Positions 35,851 to 47,074 of a DNA stretch of 64,000 nt are shown in pieces. A program made the position numbers and the translations under genes. The DNA lies in the NCBI RefSeq assembly GCF_001667885.1, contig NZ_LZJW01000049.1, positions 62,001-126,000 on the forward strand, given 5' to 3'. Within the stretch, counting starts at the first letter, position 1. Each line of letters starts with the position of its first letter. A model generated the notes under the pieces. That model saw only the letters and a program-made list of their open reading frames with translations, searched no databases and had not been told where the DNA came from. The stretch is from Mycobacterium scrofulaceum. Its GTDB lineage: Bacteria > Actinomycetota > Actinomycetes > Mycobacteriales > Mycobacteriaceae.

Positions 35851-37172
35851 TGGTCCTGACCGGACGCACCGGGCTGGTCGCGCTGATGTGCGTCCTGCCC
35901 ATCGCGTTCTCCCCTTGGCCGGCAAGGACTTTCGGGATGCTGCTGATCGCCCTTCTGGGTGCGGTGTTCGTGGACATCGCGCTGGCGGCCAGCACCCGCA
36001 AGTTGCGCTACACCCGGTCGCCGGACCGCTCCGCCCGGCTCGCGCAGCAGGTGGACGTCGGGCTGCTGATCCACAACCACGGCCGGCGCCGATTCCGGGG
36101 CCAGGTTCGCGACGCGTGGCCGCCCAGCGCGGGCGCGCGCCCCCGCATCCATCCGGTCAACATTCCCCCCGGGCAGCACCAGCACGTCCAGTCCCAACTG
36201 CGGCCCGTCCGCCGCGGCGAGCAGCGCGCGGCGGTGGTCACCGCCCGGTCCATCGGCCCGCTCGGACTGGCGGGACGGCAGGGTTCACAATCGGTGCCCG
36301 GCCTGCTTCGGGTGCTGCCGCCCTTCCTGTCCCGCAAGCACCTGCCGGCGCGGCTGGCCAAACTGCGTGAGATCGACGGGCTGCTGCCCACGCTGATCCG
36401 CGGGCAGGGAACGGAATTCGACTCACTGCGCGAGTATGTCGTCGGTGACGACGTCCGGTCGATCGACTGGCGCGCCACCGCGCGGCGAGCCGACGTCGTC
36501 GTGCGCACCTGGCGCCCCGAACGCGACCGGCGTGTCGTGATCGTGCTGGACACCGGGCGCACCGCGGCGGGCCGGGTGGGCGTAGACCCGACCGCCGCCG
36601 ACCCCGCCGGTTGGCCCCGGCTGGACTGGTCGATGGACGCCGCGCTGCTGCTGGCGGCGCTCGCGTCGCGGGCCGGTGACCACGTCGACTTCCTCGCCCA
36701 CGACCGGATCACCCGGGCCGGCGTCTTCGGGGCTTCTCGCACCGAACTGCTCGCGCACCTCGTCGAGGCGATGGCCCCGTTACAACCGGCGCTGCTCGAA
36801 CCGGATTGGACCGCAATGGTTTCCGCCATCGCGCGGCGAGCCCGCCGGCGTTCACTCGTCGTGCTGCTGACCGACCTCAACGCGACCGCCCTCGACGAGG
36901 GCCTGCTACCGGTGCTGCCGCAACTGTCGGCGAAACACCACCTGATGGTCGCGGCCGTCGCGGATCCGCGGGTCGACCAAATGGCCGCCGGGCGTTCGGA
37001 TCCCGCCGCCGTCTACGACGCGGCGGCCGCCGAACGATCCCGCAACGACCGCCGTGCGATCGCCACGCGGCTGCGCCGCAGCGGGGTGGAGGTCGTCGAC
37101 GCCCCACCCGCCGAACTGGCGCCCGCCCTGGCCGACCGGTACCTGGCGATGAAGGCCACCGGCCGGCTCTAG
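35850..37172 (+). CDS. DUF58 domain protein (Rv3693-like)
   Basis: A 440-residue protein of the same length as Rv3693. Two N-terminal membrane helices lie near residues 7-25 and 28-48. The DUF58 motif is FDSLREYVVGDDVRSIDWR near residue 190, followed by a von Willebrand A-like domain with VVIVLDTGR as MIDAS-like start. It begins at a GTG sharing one base with the stop of moxR2. It is the likely partner of the MoxR ATPase in a membrane-associated complex. Confidence 0.9.
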   Translation: MVLTGRTGLVALMCVLPIAFSPWPARTFGMLLIALLGAVFVDIALAASTRKLRYTRSPDRSARLAQQVDVGLLIHNHGRRRFRGQVRDAWPPSAGARPRIHPVNIPPGQHQHVQSQLRPVRRGEQRAAVVTARSIGPLGLAGRQGSQSVPGLLRVLPPFLSRKHLPARLAKLREIDGLLPTLIRGQGTEFDSLREYVVGDDVRSIDWRATARRADVVVRTWRPERDRRVVIVLDTGRTAAGRVGVDPTAADPAGWPRLDWSMDAALLLAALASRAGDHVDFLAHDRITRAGVFGASRTELLAHLVEAMAPLQPALLEPDWTAMVSAIARRARRRSLVVLLTDLNATALDEGLLPVLPQLSAKHHLMVAAVADPRVDQMAAGRSDPAAVYDAAAAERSRNDRRAIATRLRRSGVEVVDAPPAELAPALADRYLAMKATGRL

Positions 37173-37226
37173 CCCGCCGACGATGCACGCCGTGCAACGG
37201 CATGAGGAGAAGGCGGGCAATCGGCT

Positions 37227-38219
37227 TTAGCCGGTGGGAACCACGTCGGGCGCGTCCTCGATATCACCGGTCTCACCGGCCCGCACCGCGCGGCGACCGA
37301 AGTACACGATGTAGGCGAGGAACGCCGCCTCGGCGATGACCCCGATGCCGACCCGAACGAACGTCGGCAACGGCGAGGGCGTGACCAGCGCTTCGATCAG
37401 CCCCGAAACCAACAGCACGCCGGCCAGACCGATCGCGACCGAGACGACGGCGCGGCCCTGCTCGGCGAGCACCTGCCCGCGCGGCCGGTCGCCGGGCGCG
37501 ATCACCGACCACCCCAGCCGCATGCCCGCGGCACCCGCCAGGAACACCGCCGTGAGCTCCAGCAACCCGTGCGGAATCAGCAGGCCGAGCAGCAGACCAC
37601 CCTTGCCGGCCTGGAACATCAGCCCCGAGATCAGTCCCAGGTTTGCGGCATTCTGGAACAGCACGAACGGAATCGGCAGTCCCAGTAGGACCGACGACGC
37701 GATGCACTGCGCGGACACCCAGGAGTTGTTCACCCAGATCTGCAGGGCGAACGCGGCGGCGGGATGTTCGCTGTAGTAGGCGGCGATGTCGTGGTTGACC
37801 AATTGTTCGATGTCACTTGGGGTTCCGGCGGCCGACTGCACCTCCGGATTGCCCGCCACCCAAAAGGCGATCACCACGGCCACGCCGTAGAACGCCACCG
37901 CGGTGCCCAGCCACCACCGCCACGACCGGTAGGCGACCACCGGGAAGGACACCGTCCAGAACCGCACGAAGGTGCTGCTCAACGGCGCGTGCGCGCCGGT
38001 CACCACGGAACGGGCGCGCGCGACCAGGCTCGAGAGCCGACCGATCAACAGCGAGTCCGACGACGCCGAGCGCAACGTGGACAGGTGGGTGGACACCCGC
38101 TGGTAGAGCTCCACCAGCTCGTCGACCTCGGCGCCGGTCAGCGAGCGACGTTTCCCGACCAGCCGGTCCAGGCGGTCCCAGGTGCCGCGATGGGCCAGCA
38201 CGAATGCGTCGACGTCCAC
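37227..38219 (-). CDS. SpoIIM-like (stage II sporulation protein M) membrane protein
   Basis: A 330-residue protein of the same length as Rv3694c. After a soluble N-terminal region come about six helices; the SpoIIM-type core is LQIWVNNSWVSAQCIASSVLLG and GLLLGLLIPHGLLELTAVFLAGAAG. I start at the GTG at 38219; the open frame further upstream overlaps the divergent RDD gene. In non-sporulating actinobacteria this family travels with MoxR/DUF58 and RDD genes, as here; the function is unknown. Confidence 0.88.
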   Translation of the reverse strand: MDVDAFVLAHRGTWDRLDRLVGKRRSLTGAEVDELVELYQRVSTHLSTLRSASSDSLLIGRLSSLVARARSVVTGAHAPLSSTFVRFWTVSFPVVAYRSWRWWLGTAVAFYGVAVVIAFWVAGNPEVQSAAGTPSDIEQLVNHDIAAYYSEHPAAAFALQIWVNNSWVSAQCIASSVLLGLPIPFVLFQNAANLGLISGLMFQAGKGGLLLGLLIPHGLLELTAVFLAGAAGMRLGWSVIAPGDRPRGQVLAEQGRAVVSVAIGLAGVLLVSGLIEALVTPSPLPTFVRVGIGVIAEAAFLAYIVYFGRRAVRAGETGDIEDAPDVVPTG

Positions 38220-38255
38220 CCTGCGCAGCCTAATCGCCCTGTACCGTTCGGTGTT

Positions 38256-39134
38256 ATGTCGGAGGTGGTGACCGGCGACGCGGTCGTGCTCGACGTGCAG
38301 ATCGCCCAGTTGCCGGTGCGGACTTTGAGCGCACTGATCGATATCGCCGTGATGGTCGTCTGCTATGTGCTCGGACTGATGTTGTGGGCCGCCACGCTGA
38401 CCCAGTACGACTCGGCGCTGAGCACCGCCGTGCTGCTGATCTTTACGGTGCTGGTGCTCGTCGGCTATCCGGTGACGCTCGAAACGGCAACGCGCGGGCG
38501 CTCGGTGGGCAAGATCGCGATGGGACTGCGCGTGGTGTCCGACGACGGGGGCCCAGAACGGTTCCGCCAGGCCCTCTTTCGGGCCCTGGCTGCGGTGGTG
38601 GAGATCTGGATGCTGTTCGGGAGTCCGGCGGTCATCTGCAGCATCCTGTCGCCGAAGGCCAAGCGCATCGGCGACATCTTCGCCGGCACGGTGGTCGTGA
38701 ACGAGCGCGGGCCGCGCCTGGGTCCCCCGCCGGTGATGCCGCCTTCGCTGGCCTGGTGGGCCTCGTCGCTGCAACTTTCCGGACTGTCCCCCGGCCAGGC
38801 CGAGGTCGCACGCCAATTCCTTTCGCGTGCACCGCAACTCGATCGCCAGTTACGCCTCCAGATGGCATACCGCATCGCCGGCGACGTGATGAGCCGCATC
38901 GCGCCGCCGCCCCCGCCCGGCACCCCGCCGGAGCTGGTGCTCGCCGCCGTGCTCGCCGAACGGCACCGCCGCGAATTGGCCAGGCTGCGTCCCGCAATGC
39001 CGCAGGCCGGCCCGGCACCGTGGCAGTCGTGGCCTCCGGCGCCACCACAACAAGCCGTCCCGTGGCCGGACCCGGGCCCACCGCGGCAGGCCCCGTCGAA
39101 TCCCGCCCCGGGCGGTTTCTCGCCACCGGGCTGA
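38256..39134 (+). CDS. RDD domain membrane protein (Rv3695-like)
   Basis: A 292-residue protein with an RDD domain: about three helices in the first 140 residues, ALIDIAVMVVCYVLG (second-helix Asp) and the loop TRGRSVGKIAMGLRVV. A cytoplasmic region and a proline-rich tail of about 60 residues follow. It is divergent from the SpoIIM-like gene, 36 bases away, so both promoters overlap. A transport role is suggested for some RDD proteins but is unproven here. Confidence 0.88.
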   Translation: MSEVVTGDAVVLDVQIAQLPVRTLSALIDIAVMVVCYVLGLMLWAATLTQYDSALSTAVLLIFTVLVLVGYPVTLETATRGRSVGKIAMGLRVVSDDGGPERFRQALFRALAAVVEIWMLFGSPAVICSILSPKAKRIGDIFAGTVVVNERGPRLGPPPVMPPSLAWWASSLQLSGLSPGQAEVARQFLSRAPQLDRQLRLQMAYRIAGDVMSRIAPPPPPGTPPELVLAAVLAERHRRELARLRPAMPQAGPAPWQSWPPAPPQQAVPWPDPGPPRQAPSNPAPGGFSPPG

Positions 39135-39142
39135 CGGGTGCG

Positions 39143-39538
39143 CTAGCCGGAGACGCTCGCCACCATGAGCAGGACGTCGGCGATCAACAGCGCCCAACCG
39201 AACAGGGGCACCGCGATGCCGCCGCGACGCTTGGCGGTGAACAGGGAAATCACGATCACCACGACGGCGACGGCAGGGGCGCCGTAGAACGCGACCCCGA
39301 AATCGATTCCCCCGTGGCCCGGGCAATTGCCGTCGGCGCAGCCGTCGGTACTCATCACCGCTCCCAGCGCGAAAAGCATCACGATGGCGGCAGCGGGCAC
39401 CGTGGCCAGCGCCAGCGCCCAGTTGACCCAGGGCCACACGTTGCGGCCGCCACTTCTGGGTCCGCTGCCACCCTGCGCGGGGCCGGTCGCACCGGACGTT
39501 CCGCTGCCCACCGCGAGGTTGGAGTTGTCAGCGTTCAT
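39143..39538 (-). CDS. Three-span membrane protein with disordered N-terminus
   Basis: A 131-residue protein. About 35 Gly/Ser/Asn-rich residues are followed by three hydrophobic helices (WALALATVPAAAIVMLFALG, AFYGAPAVAVVVIVISL, GGIAVPLFGWALLIADVLL). A short loop between helices one and two holds two cysteines (DGCADGNC). No family recognised. It converges with the RDD gene. Confidence 0.7.
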   Translation of the reverse strand: MNADNSNLAVGSGTSGATGPAQGGSGPRSGGRNVWPWVNWALALATVPAAAIVMLFALGAVMSTDGCADGNCPGHGGIDFGVAFYGAPAVAVVVIVISLFTAKRRGGIAVPLFGWALLIADVLLMVASVSG

Positions 39539-39741
39539 CCCAGAGTTCCTACCCGCCGCCTATCGCGCGCAAACGGGGCCGGGCGTGCGAGTGGCGGCCG
39601 GTGCGGTCGTCGACCGCAGGTCAAGGGCCTCACGAGGGCCGCCGCGGCATCACCCGTTGCATCGCGATCGTTTCCGATATATCGTGATACTTCGAAGCGC
39701 ACAGACGGGTGCGCTCTCCGACAACGTGAGGACTACAAACA
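39539..39741. other. 203-bp intergenic region upstream of the PadR gene
   Basis: The region separates the divergent three-span protein gene from the PadR gene. The only conspicuous signal is the A+T-rich palindromic patch at 39661-39690; nothing else is recognised. Confidence 0.5.
39675..39690 (+). promoter_or_regulatory. Palindromic operator overlapping the likely PadR promoter
   Basis: CGATATATCG (39675-39684) is a perfect 10-base palindrome continued by TGATAC, a possible -10 element. A second small palindrome, ATCGCGAT, lies at 39661-39668. PadR-family regulators commonly bind such sites at their own promoter, so autoregulation is likely. Confidence 0.5.
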
Positions 39742-40449
39742 ATGAGCAACCCATTCACTCCCCCCATCGGACCGTTCGCCGGTCAGGGCTTCGGCTTCGC
39801 CGCCGGCCCGGTACAGCGGCGCGCCCTGCACGGCGCCAGGCGCCAGGCCCGGCGCGAATTCTTCGAACACCTCCGCGACCACGCGGGGGACCAGGGATTC
39901 GGCCCTGGTTTCGGTCCCGGGTTCGGCCCGGGGTTCGGCCCCGGATTCGGTCCGGGTTTCGGTTTCGGCCCTGGCGGCCGGCGCGGCGGATGGCGACGCG
40001 GCGGCCCCGGTCGCGGCAAGCGCGGTGACGTCCGGGCGGCCATCCTGGTGCTGCTCGCCGAGCGGCCGATGCACGGCTACGAGATGATCCAGCAGATCGC
40101 CGAACGCAGCAACGGGCTCTGGAAGCCCAGCCCCGGTTCGGTCTACCCGACACTGCAACTGCTGACCGACGAGGGCCTGATCACCGCGAGCGAGAGCGAG
40201 GGCAGCAAGAAGCTGTTCGAGCTGACCGACGAGGGCCGCGCGGCGGCCGAGAAGGTCGAGACCCCGCCGTGGGACGAAATCGCCGAAGGCGCCGACCCGG
40301 GTCACATGAACCTGCGGGCGGCCATCGGCCAGCTGTTCGGCGCGGTCGCGCAGTCCGCGCACACCGCCACCGCCGAGCAGCAGCAGCGCATCGTCGAGAT
40401 CCTCAACAATGCGCGACGCGAGGTCTACGGCATCCTGGGCGAGGACTAG
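39742..40449 (+). CDS. PadR-family transcriptional regulator with FGPG-repeat N-terminal extension
   Basis: A 235-residue protein. Residues about 95-175 are a PadR winged helix (ILVLLAERPMHGYEMIQQIAE; WKPSPGSVYPTLQLLTDEGLI), followed by a C-terminal dimerisation helix region. The first about 90 residues are atypical: a basic segment, then repeated Phe-Gly-Pro-Gly units and a Gly/Arg-rich stretch (PGGRRGGWRRGG). The extension is probably disordered and may bind nucleic acid. GAGGA precedes the ATG by about 10 bases. It converges with glpK. Confidence 0.9.
   Translation: MSNPFTPPIGPFAGQGFGFAAGPVQRRALHGARRQARREFFEHLRDHAGDQGFGPGFGPGFGPGFGPGFGPGFGFGPGGRRGGWRRGGPGRGKRGDVRAAILVLLAERPMHGYEMIQQIAERSNGLWKPSPGSVYPTLQLLTDEGLITASESEGSKKLFELTDEGRAAAEKVETPPWDEIAEGADPGHMNLRAAIGQLFGAVAQSAHTATAEQQQRIVEILNNARREVYGILGED
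39898..39975 (+). repeat. 12-bp coding tandem repeat (FGPG units) in the PadR gene
   Basis: Five consecutive 12-base units of the form TTCGGNCCNGGN run from 39898 to 39957, then a degenerate sixth to 39975. The third bases vary between copies, so the peptide rather than the DNA is conserved. Confidence 0.8.
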
Positions 40450-40472
40450 GCCCTGACACAGCGGACCCTGGA

Positions 40473-41990
40473 TCAGGTCACGTCGACCCAGTCCAGGGTC
40501 CGCTGCACCGCCTTGCGCCAACCGGCGTAGCCGGCGGCGCGCTGCTCGTCGGTCCACGCCGGCGTCCATCGCTTGTCTTCGTGCCAGTTGTCCCGCAGGT
40601 CGGACGGATCGGCCCAGAAGTCCACCGCCAAACCCGCCGCGTACGCCGCGCCCAGCGCGGTCGTCTCGGCGACCACCGGCCGCACCACGTCGACCCCGAG
40701 CACGTCGGCCTGAATCTGCATGCAGAGGTCGTTGGCGGTGATGCCGCCGTCCACCTTCAATACCTCAAGGCGCACACCGGAATCCGCCGCCATCGCGTCC
40801 ACCACGTCGCGGCTTTGGTAGCAGATCGCCTCCAGCGTCGCGCGGGCCAGATGCGCGTTGGTGTTGAACCGCGACAGCCCCACGATCGCTCCGCGGGCGT
40901 CGGATCGCCAATAGGGCGCGAACAACCCGGAGAACGCCGGCACGAAATACACGCCGCCGTTGTCGGCGACCTGCCGCGCCAGCGACTCGCTTTGCGCGGC
41001 GCCGCTGATGATGCCCAACTGGTCGCGCAGCCACTGAACGGCAGCTCCGGTGACCGCGATCGAACCCTCAAGCGCGTACACGGGTTTGGCGTCGCCGAAC
41101 TGGTAACAGACGGTGGTCAGCAGCCCGTTGTCCGATCGCACGATCGTCTCGCCGGTGTTGAGCAGCAAGAAGTTTCCGGTGCCGTAGGTGTTTTTCGCCT
41201 CGCCCTCCGCCAGGCACACCTGGCCCACCATCGCGGCGTGCTGGTCACCGAGGACCCCCGTGATCGGCACCTCGCCCCCGACCGGCCCCGTTTGCGCGGA
41301 GACGCCGTACGGCTGCGGCGACGACGACGGGGCGATCGCCGGCAGCATCGCACGCGGGATGTCGAAGAAGGACAGCAACTCGTCGTCCCAATCGAGGGTT
41401 TCGAGATTCATCAGCATGGTCCGGCTGGCATTGGTCACGTCGGTGACGTGCACGCCGCCGCGCGGGCCGCCGGTCAGATTCCACAGCACCCAGGTGTCCG
41501 AGGTGCCGAACAGGGCGTCACCGCTTTCGGCGGCCTCCCGCACCCCATCGACGTTCTGAAGGATCCACTGCAATTTGCCGCCGGAGAAGTACGTCGCGGG
41601 CGGCAGGCCCGCCTTGCGGCGGATGACCTCGCCACGGCCGTCGCGTTCCAGCGCCGACGCGATGCGGTCGGTGCGGGTGTCCTGCCAGACGATCGCGTTG
41701 TAATAGGGCCGCCCGGTGCGCCGATTCCACACCAGCGTTGTTTCCCGCTGGTTCGTGATGCCCAGCGCGGCAATGTCTTTGGCGGTCAGGTTGGCGCGGT
41801 TCAACACCGACATCAGCACCGAGGAGGTACGCTCCCAAATCTCGACCGGGTCGTGCTCGACCCACCCCGCCTGGGGCAGGATCTGTTCGTGCTCGAGCTG
41901 ATGGCGAGCCACTTCGGCCCCGTCGTGGTCGAAGATCATGCAGCGCGTGCTGGTGGTTCCCTGGTCGATGGCGGCGACAAACTCGGACAC
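40473..41990 (-). CDS. glpK: Glycerol kinase
   Basis: A 505-residue FGGY kinase. The N-terminal phosphate-binding motif is [15 protein letters not shown], glycerol-contact residues are in [25 protein letters not shown], and the C-terminal FGGY signature is near [19 protein letters not shown]. It phosphorylates glycerol to glycerol-3-phosphate in the cytoplasm. Length and position agree with Rv3696c. No glycerol facilitator gene is adjacent. Confidence 0.96.
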   Translation of the reverse strand: MSEFVAAIDQGTTSTRCMIFDHDGAEVARHQLEHEQILPQAGWVEHDPVEIWERTSSVLMSVLNRANLTAKDIAALGITNQRETTLVWNRRTGRPYYNAIVWQDTRTDRIASALERDGRGEVIRRKAGLPPATYFSGGKLQWILQNVDGVREAAESGDALFGTSDTWVLWNLTGGPRGGVHVTDVTNASRTMLMNLETLDWDDELLSFFDIPRAMLPAIAPSSSPQPYGVSAQTGPVGGEVPITGVLGDQHAAMVGQVCLAEGEAKNTYGTGNFLLLNTGETIVRSDNGLLTTVCYQFGDAKPVYALEGSIAVTGAAVQWLRDQLGIISGAAQSESLARQVADNGGVYFVPAFSGLFAPYWRSDARGAIVGLSRFNTNAHLARATLEAICYQSRDVVDAMAADSGVRLEVLKVDGGITANDLCMQIQADVLGVDVVRPVVAETTALGAAYAAGLAVDFWADPSDLRDNWHEDKRWTPAWTDEQRAAGYAGWRKAVQRTLDWVDVT

Positions 41991-42075
41991 GTCAGGAGTC
42001 CATCACGGTCTGCCCGGCACGACAAGCTCACGGCGTAGCTTGCGTTACCGCCGGTTACCCTGTTCCATCGGCGGT

Positions 42076-43548
42076 GTGGGCGAAGAGGTCAAGCGCACCA
42101 CGTACAACAGCGCACATCGGCGGGAATACCGGCGCAAGCTCCAGTTATGCCTGGACGTCTTCGCGACGATGCTGGCGCAGTCGCGCTTTGACGCCGACAA
42201 GCCGCTCACGGGCATGGAGATCGAGTGCAACCTCGTCGACGCCGATTACCAGCCGGCGATGTCGAACCGCGACGTGCTGGACGCCATCGGGGATCCGGCA
42301 TTCCAGCCGGAATTGGGTGCCTACAACATCGAATTCAACGTGCCGCCCCACGCGCTGCCCGGACACACCGCGCTGGACCTGGAAGGCGAGGTGCGGGCCA
42401 GCCTGAACGACGCCGAGATCAAGGCCGGAGTCGGCGGGGCGCACATCGTGATGATCGGCATCCTGCCCACGCTGATGCCCGAGCATCTGGTTGCCGGCTG
42501 GATGAGCGACTCGCGCCGGTACGCCGCGCTCAACGACTCGATCTTCACCGCCCGCGGCGAGGACATCCCGATCAACATCTCCGGCCCCGAACCGCTGAGC
42601 TGGCAGGCCGTGTCGATAGCGCCCGAATCCGCCTGCACCAGCATCCAATTGCACCTGCAGGTCGCGCCGGAGACGTTCGCCGCCAACTGGAACGCGGCCC
42701 AGGCGGTGGCCGGGCCGCAGCTAGCGCTGGGAGCCAACTCGCCGTACTTCTTCGGCCACCAGCTGTGGGCCGAGACGCGCATCGAGCTGTTCACGCAGTC
42801 CACCGACACCCGGCCCGAGGAGCTGAAGTCCCAGGGTGTGCGGCCGCGGGTGTGGTTCGGTGAAAGGTGGATCTCTTCGGTCCTCGACCTGTACCAGGAG
42901 AACATCCGCTACTTCCCGCCGCTGCTGCCCGAGGTGTCCGACGAGGATCCGCTCGCCGAGCTGGCCGCGGGCCGGGCGCCGCGGCTGGCCGAAATGCGGC
43001 TGCACAGCGGCACCGTATACCGATGGAACCGGCCGGTCTACGACGTGGTCGACGGGCGACCGCACCTGCGGCTGGAGAATCGGGTGTTGCCGGCCGGCCC
43101 GACCGTGGTGGACATGCTGGCCAATTCGGCCTTCTTCTACGGCCTGCTGCGTAGCCTTTCCGAGGACCACGAGCCGGTCTGGGCGCGCATGGATTTCGCT
43201 GCGGCACAAGCGAATTTCCTCGAGGCGGCGCGCAACGGCATCGACGCCCGGGTGCAGTGGCCGGGATTGGGCGAGGTGCGGGCCACCACGCTGGTCCTCG
43301 ACACGTTGCTGCCCATCGCCGACGAGGGACTGCGCCGCTGGGGTGTGGACGCAGACGTGCGGGACCGCTTCCTGGGGGTCATCGAGGGCCGCGCCCGGAC
43401 CGGCCGCAACGGCGCCAGCTGGCAGGTGTCCACCGTGCGCGCGCTGGAAGAGACCGGGATGACCCGTCCGGCGGCACTGGCCGAGATGCTGCGCCGGTAT
43501 TGCGAGCACATGCACGCCAACGAACCGGTGCACACCTGGGAGTCCTGA
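42076..43548 (+). CDS. GCS2-family glutamate-cysteine ligase-like protein (Rv3698-like)
   Basis: A 490-residue protein of the ATP-grasp-unrelated glutamine-synthetase-like GCS2 fold: TGMEIECNLVD near the N-terminus, ELGAYNIEFNVPPHAL, SACTSIQLHLQV and LRLENRVLPAGPTVVD. It is related to but distinct from EgtA encoded 5 kb away. I start at the GTG at 42076; the true start could be slightly upstream. It is divergent from glpK. Which amino acid or peptide it ligates is unknown. Confidence 0.85.
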   Translation: MGEEVKRTTYNSAHRREYRRKLQLCLDVFATMLAQSRFDADKPLTGMEIECNLVDADYQPAMSNRDVLDAIGDPAFQPELGAYNIEFNVPPHALPGHTALDLEGEVRASLNDAEIKAGVGGAHIVMIGILPTLMPEHLVAGWMSDSRRYAALNDSIFTARGEDIPINISGPEPLSWQAVSIAPESACTSIQLHLQVAPETFAANWNAAQAVAGPQLALGANSPYFFGHQLWAETRIELFTQSTDTRPEELKSQGVRPRVWFGERWISSVLDLYQENIRYFPPLLPEVSDEDPLAELAAGRAPRLAEMRLHSGTVYRWNRPVYDVVDGRPHLRLENRVLPAGPTVVDMLANSAFFYGLLRSLSEDHEPVWARMDFAAAQANFLEAARNGIDARVQWPGLGEVRATTLVLDTLLPIADEGLRRWGVDADVRDRFLGVIEGRARTGRNGASWQVSTVRALEETGMTRPAALAEMLRRYCEHMHANEPVHTWES

Positions 43549-44250
<702 letters not shown>

Positions 44251-44253
44251 CTC

Positions 44254-45402
44254 TCAAGCCGACGTCGCCGCGGTCGCGGCGATCAGCGCCTCGGCGAAGG
44301 TCTCCAGGTCGCCGGTGGTGGTGTCGACGTGCGGCGAGATCCGCAGCACCGGCCCGGCCAGTTGCAGGGGCGCCCGCTGCACGCCCACGAAGGTAGTGAG
44401 GATCCGCCGCTCGGCGAGCAGCCACGATCGGACCGCTTGCGGGTCGGCGCCGTCGACGGGGGCCAGCGTGGTGATGGCGCTGGGCTCCTCGACCTCTTCG
44501 ACCACCGCCCAGCCGGCCACGTCGCCCAGCACCCGACGGCTGTCGCCGCCCAGGTCGGCAAGCCGCGCGCGCACGGCCTCCGGCCCGTACGCCAGGTGCT
44601 CGCCCAGCGCAAGCGAAAACCCAAGGCGGGCAGCGACATTGGCTTCACCGAATTCGAGTTGCTGGGCCACCGAGAAGGACCCCGCGAGCCAATCCGGTGC
44701 CGCCAGCCGCGGCCGCAGACCCTCCATCAGCTCACGGCGCACCGCGAGGGCACCGACACCGCGCGGCCCGGCGATCCACTTGCGCGACGACGCGTAGGTG
44801 ACATCGGCCCCGACCGCGCAGTCCACCTGGCCAAGCGCCTGGGCGGCGTCGACCACCAGTGGCAGCCCCAACTCCCGGCACAGTTGCGCGACCATCGGCA
44901 GCGGCTGCACCACGCCGCTGTGGCTGCCGACCGCGGTCAGGTGGACCAGATCGGGCGGGTCGGCATCCAGGGCCAGCGCCGCGTCGTCGAGCGCCACCCG
45001 GCCATCCTCGAGCGTCGGCAGCAGCTGACGGTCGAATCCGTGGGCGTCCAGCAGCGCCAGATTGGGTCCGTACTCGCCGGGCAGGCACGCCACCCGGCGG
45101 CGGTCCGCCGGCCAGGCGCCGAGCAGCAGGTCCAGGGCGTTCAGGGAGCCCGTGGTGAACACCACTTCCGCGTCGGGCATGCCGGCCAGCGCGGCGAACG
45201 CCAACCGTCCGGCATCGAGCGCGGGCGCGGCGGCTTCGGCCGCGACGTACCCGCCGACTTCGGACTCGTTGCGCGCGTGCTGGGTGGCGGCGTCGATCAC
45301 GGCAAGGCTTTGGCGCGAACAGGCCGCGCTGTCCAGGTGCAGCCCGGCCACCGGCAGGCGGGCCGCCCGCCATCGGTCAGCCAGCGATCCCGCGGGCGTC
45401 AC
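44254..45402 (-). CDS. egtE: Ergothioneine biosynthesis PLP-dependent C-S lyase EgtE
   Basis: A 382-residue fold-type I PLP enzyme, last of the egt operon. The Schiff-base lysine is in [17 protein letters not shown]; the aldehyde-binding Asp is in [13 protein letters not shown]. It cleaves the hercynylcysteine sulfoxide made by EgtB to ergothioneine. The GTG start overlaps the EgtD stop by four bases (GTGA). Confidence 0.94.
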   Translation of the reverse strand: MTPAGSLADRWRAARLPVAGLHLDSAACSRQSLAVIDAATQHARNESEVGGYVAAEAAAPALDAGRLAFAALAGMPDAEVVFTTGSLNALDLLLGAWPADRRRVACLPGEYGPNLALLDAHGFDRQLLPTLEDGRVALDDAALALDADPPDLVHLTAVGSHSGVVQPLPMVAQLCRELGLPLVVDAAQALGQVDCAVGADVTYASSRKWIAGPRGVGALAVRRELMEGLRPRLAAPDWLAGSFSVAQQLEFGEANVAARLGFSLALGEHLAYGPEAVRARLADLGGDSRRVLGDVAGWAVVEEVEEPSAITTLAPVDGADPQAVRSWLLAERRILTTFVGVQRAPLQLAGPVLRISPHVDTTTGDLETFAEALIAATAATSA

Positions 45403-46364
45403 TTGACGGCCAGCGACAACCCGAAGTCACCCGCGGCGTCCGTCCACCACCGGGTGGGACGCAGTCCCACGCCGGTCAATTCGGCGTTAACCCCGTCCGG
45501 GCGGAACTTGCACGACACCTCGGTGAGCATCTCCTCGCCGGCCGCGAAATCGACGGTCAGGTCCAACGCGTCGACGCGGACCCGCTGGGCGTGGCCGGCA
45601 CGCAACCACATTTCGATGCGTTCCTCATCGGCGTTCCAGCGCGCTACGTGCTGGAAGGCCTCGACGTCGAAGTCGGCGTCGAGTTGCCGATTGATCACGG
45701 CCAGCACATTGCGATTGAACGCCGCGGTCACCCCGGCCGAGTCGTCGTAGGCGCGCACCAGGCGGTCGGTGTCCTTGACCAGGTCCGTCCCCAGCAGCAG
45801 AGTGTCGCCCGGCCCCATCTGGGCGGACAGGCTCGAGAGGAACTGCGCGCGCGGTTGGGGTGTCAAGTTGCCGATCGTGGACCCCAGGAACACGAACAGG
45901 CGGCGCCCGCCGGTCGGGATCTCGTTCAGGTGTTCCTCGAAATCGCCGCAGACCGCGTTGATTTCGACGCCCACGTATTCCCGCTGGATGGCCGCCGCGG
46001 CCGACGAGAGTATGCCGGCGTCGACATCGAACGGGACGAACCTGCGCAGCTGCCCGCGTTCCCGCAGCGCGTCGAGCAGCAGCCGGGTCTTCTCCGAGGT
46101 TCCACTGCCGAGCTCCACCAGCGTGTCGGCCTCGCTGGCCGCCGCGATGTCGGCCGAGCGGGCGCGCAGGATCTCGGCCTCGGCGCGGGTCGGATAGTAC
46201 TCGGGCAGCCGGGTGATCTGATCGAACAGGTGGCTGCCCAACGAGTCGTAGAACCACTTGGGCGGCAACGACTTCGGCGTCTGCTGCAGGCCGTCGAACA
46301 CGTCGCGGCGCAGCGCCCGGTAAGCGGAGTCGGCGGCCAGGTGGTTGGACAGAGTCAGCGTCAT
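45399..46364 (-). CDS. egtD: L-histidine N-alpha-methyltransferase EgtD
   Basis: A 321-residue protein, exactly the size of Rv3701c. The SAM-binding motif is [19 protein letters not shown], preceded by the EgtD-type [15 protein letters not shown] and followed by [11 protein letters not shown]. It trimethylates histidine to hercynine, the first step of ergothioneine synthesis. I start at the ATG at 46364, which overlaps the stop of egtC (ATGA); further upstream the frame lies within egtC. Confidence 0.96.
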   Translation of the reverse strand: MTLTLSNHLAADSAYRALRRDVFDGLQQTPKSLPPKWFYDSLGSHLFDQITRLPEYYPTRAEAEILRARSADIAAASEADTLVELGSGTSEKTRLLLDALRERGQLRRFVPFDVDAGILSSAAAAIQREYVGVEINAVCGDFEEHLNEIPTGGRRLFVFLGSTIGNLTPQPRAQFLSSLSAQMGPGDTLLLGTDLVKDTDRLVRAYDDSAGVTAAFNRNVLAVINRQLDADFDVEAFQHVARWNADEERIEMWLRAGHAQRVRVDALDLTVDFAAGEEMLTEVSCKFRPDGVNAELTGVGLRPTRWWTDAAGDFGLSLAVK

Positions 46365-47074
46365 CGATAACCTTCCGAGTGATCCAGCGGGGTCAGCGCG
46401 ACACCGGCCGCGGTGACCTCGACGAGGTGGCGGTCCGGCACGTCCTCCCAATCCGAGTCGTTGTCGTAGGGCTCGCTGGCCAGGACGACGCCGTCGGCGC
46501 GGCGCAGGATGGACAGCGTGTCACCCCAGGTGGTCGCCAGCAGGCGAGAACCGTTGGCGGCCAGGATGTTCAGCCGGGCGTTCGGATCGGCCGCCGCGAT
46601 CTCGGTGATGGTCTCGGCGAGTGCGTCGAGTCCACGGTCGAAGATGGCGGCCGCGAGTAACGCACTGTCGCAAACCGATTCGGCCCGCGACGTCACGGGC
46701 AACACGGCGCGGTCGACCACGCCGTTGTGTGACAACAGCCACTGGCCGTCGGTGAACGGCGCCGTCGCGCTGACGTCGATCGGCATGCCGACCGTCGCCG
46801 AACGCACCGCGGCGACCACGCAGTGGCTGCGCAGCGCCGGCGCGATGGAGTCGAACGACACGTCGCCCCACAACGGCGCCTGGCTGCGCCAGCGGCGCGG
46901 CACTGGGCCGTCCGCGGAGCGGTCGAAAAACCCGACGCCCCATCCGTCGGCGTTGAGCAGGCAATGCTTTTGCCGCCGTGGGGCGTACGACTGCACCCGC
47001 AGGCCGTACGGCGGGTCCAACACCAGCGAGGAGACGGTGACATCGGAGCCGAGCCAGCCCAGGTGGCGGCACAT
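46361..47074 (-). CDS. egtC: Gamma-glutamyl hercynylcysteine sulfoxide hydrolase EgtC
   Basis: A 237-residue class II glutamine amidotransferase-like enzyme with the N-terminal nucleophile Cys2 (MCRHLGWLG), exposed after Met removal. The [10 protein letters not shown] and LLSHNGVVD segments are typical of the fold. It removes the glutamyl group from the EgtB product. The ATG at 47074 shares bases with the EgtB stop. Confidence 0.95.
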   Translation of the reverse strand: MCRHLGWLGSDVTVSSLVLDPPYGLRVQSYAPRRQKHCLLNADGWGVGFFDRSADGPVPRRWRSQAPLWGDVSFDSIAPALRSHCVVAAVRSATVGMPIDVSATAPFTDGQWLLSHNGVVDRAVLPVTSRAESVCDSALLAAAIFDRGLDALAETITEIAAADPNARLNILAANGSRLLATTWGDTLSILRRADGVVLASEPYDNDSDWEDVPDRHLVEVTAAGVALTPLDHSEGYR

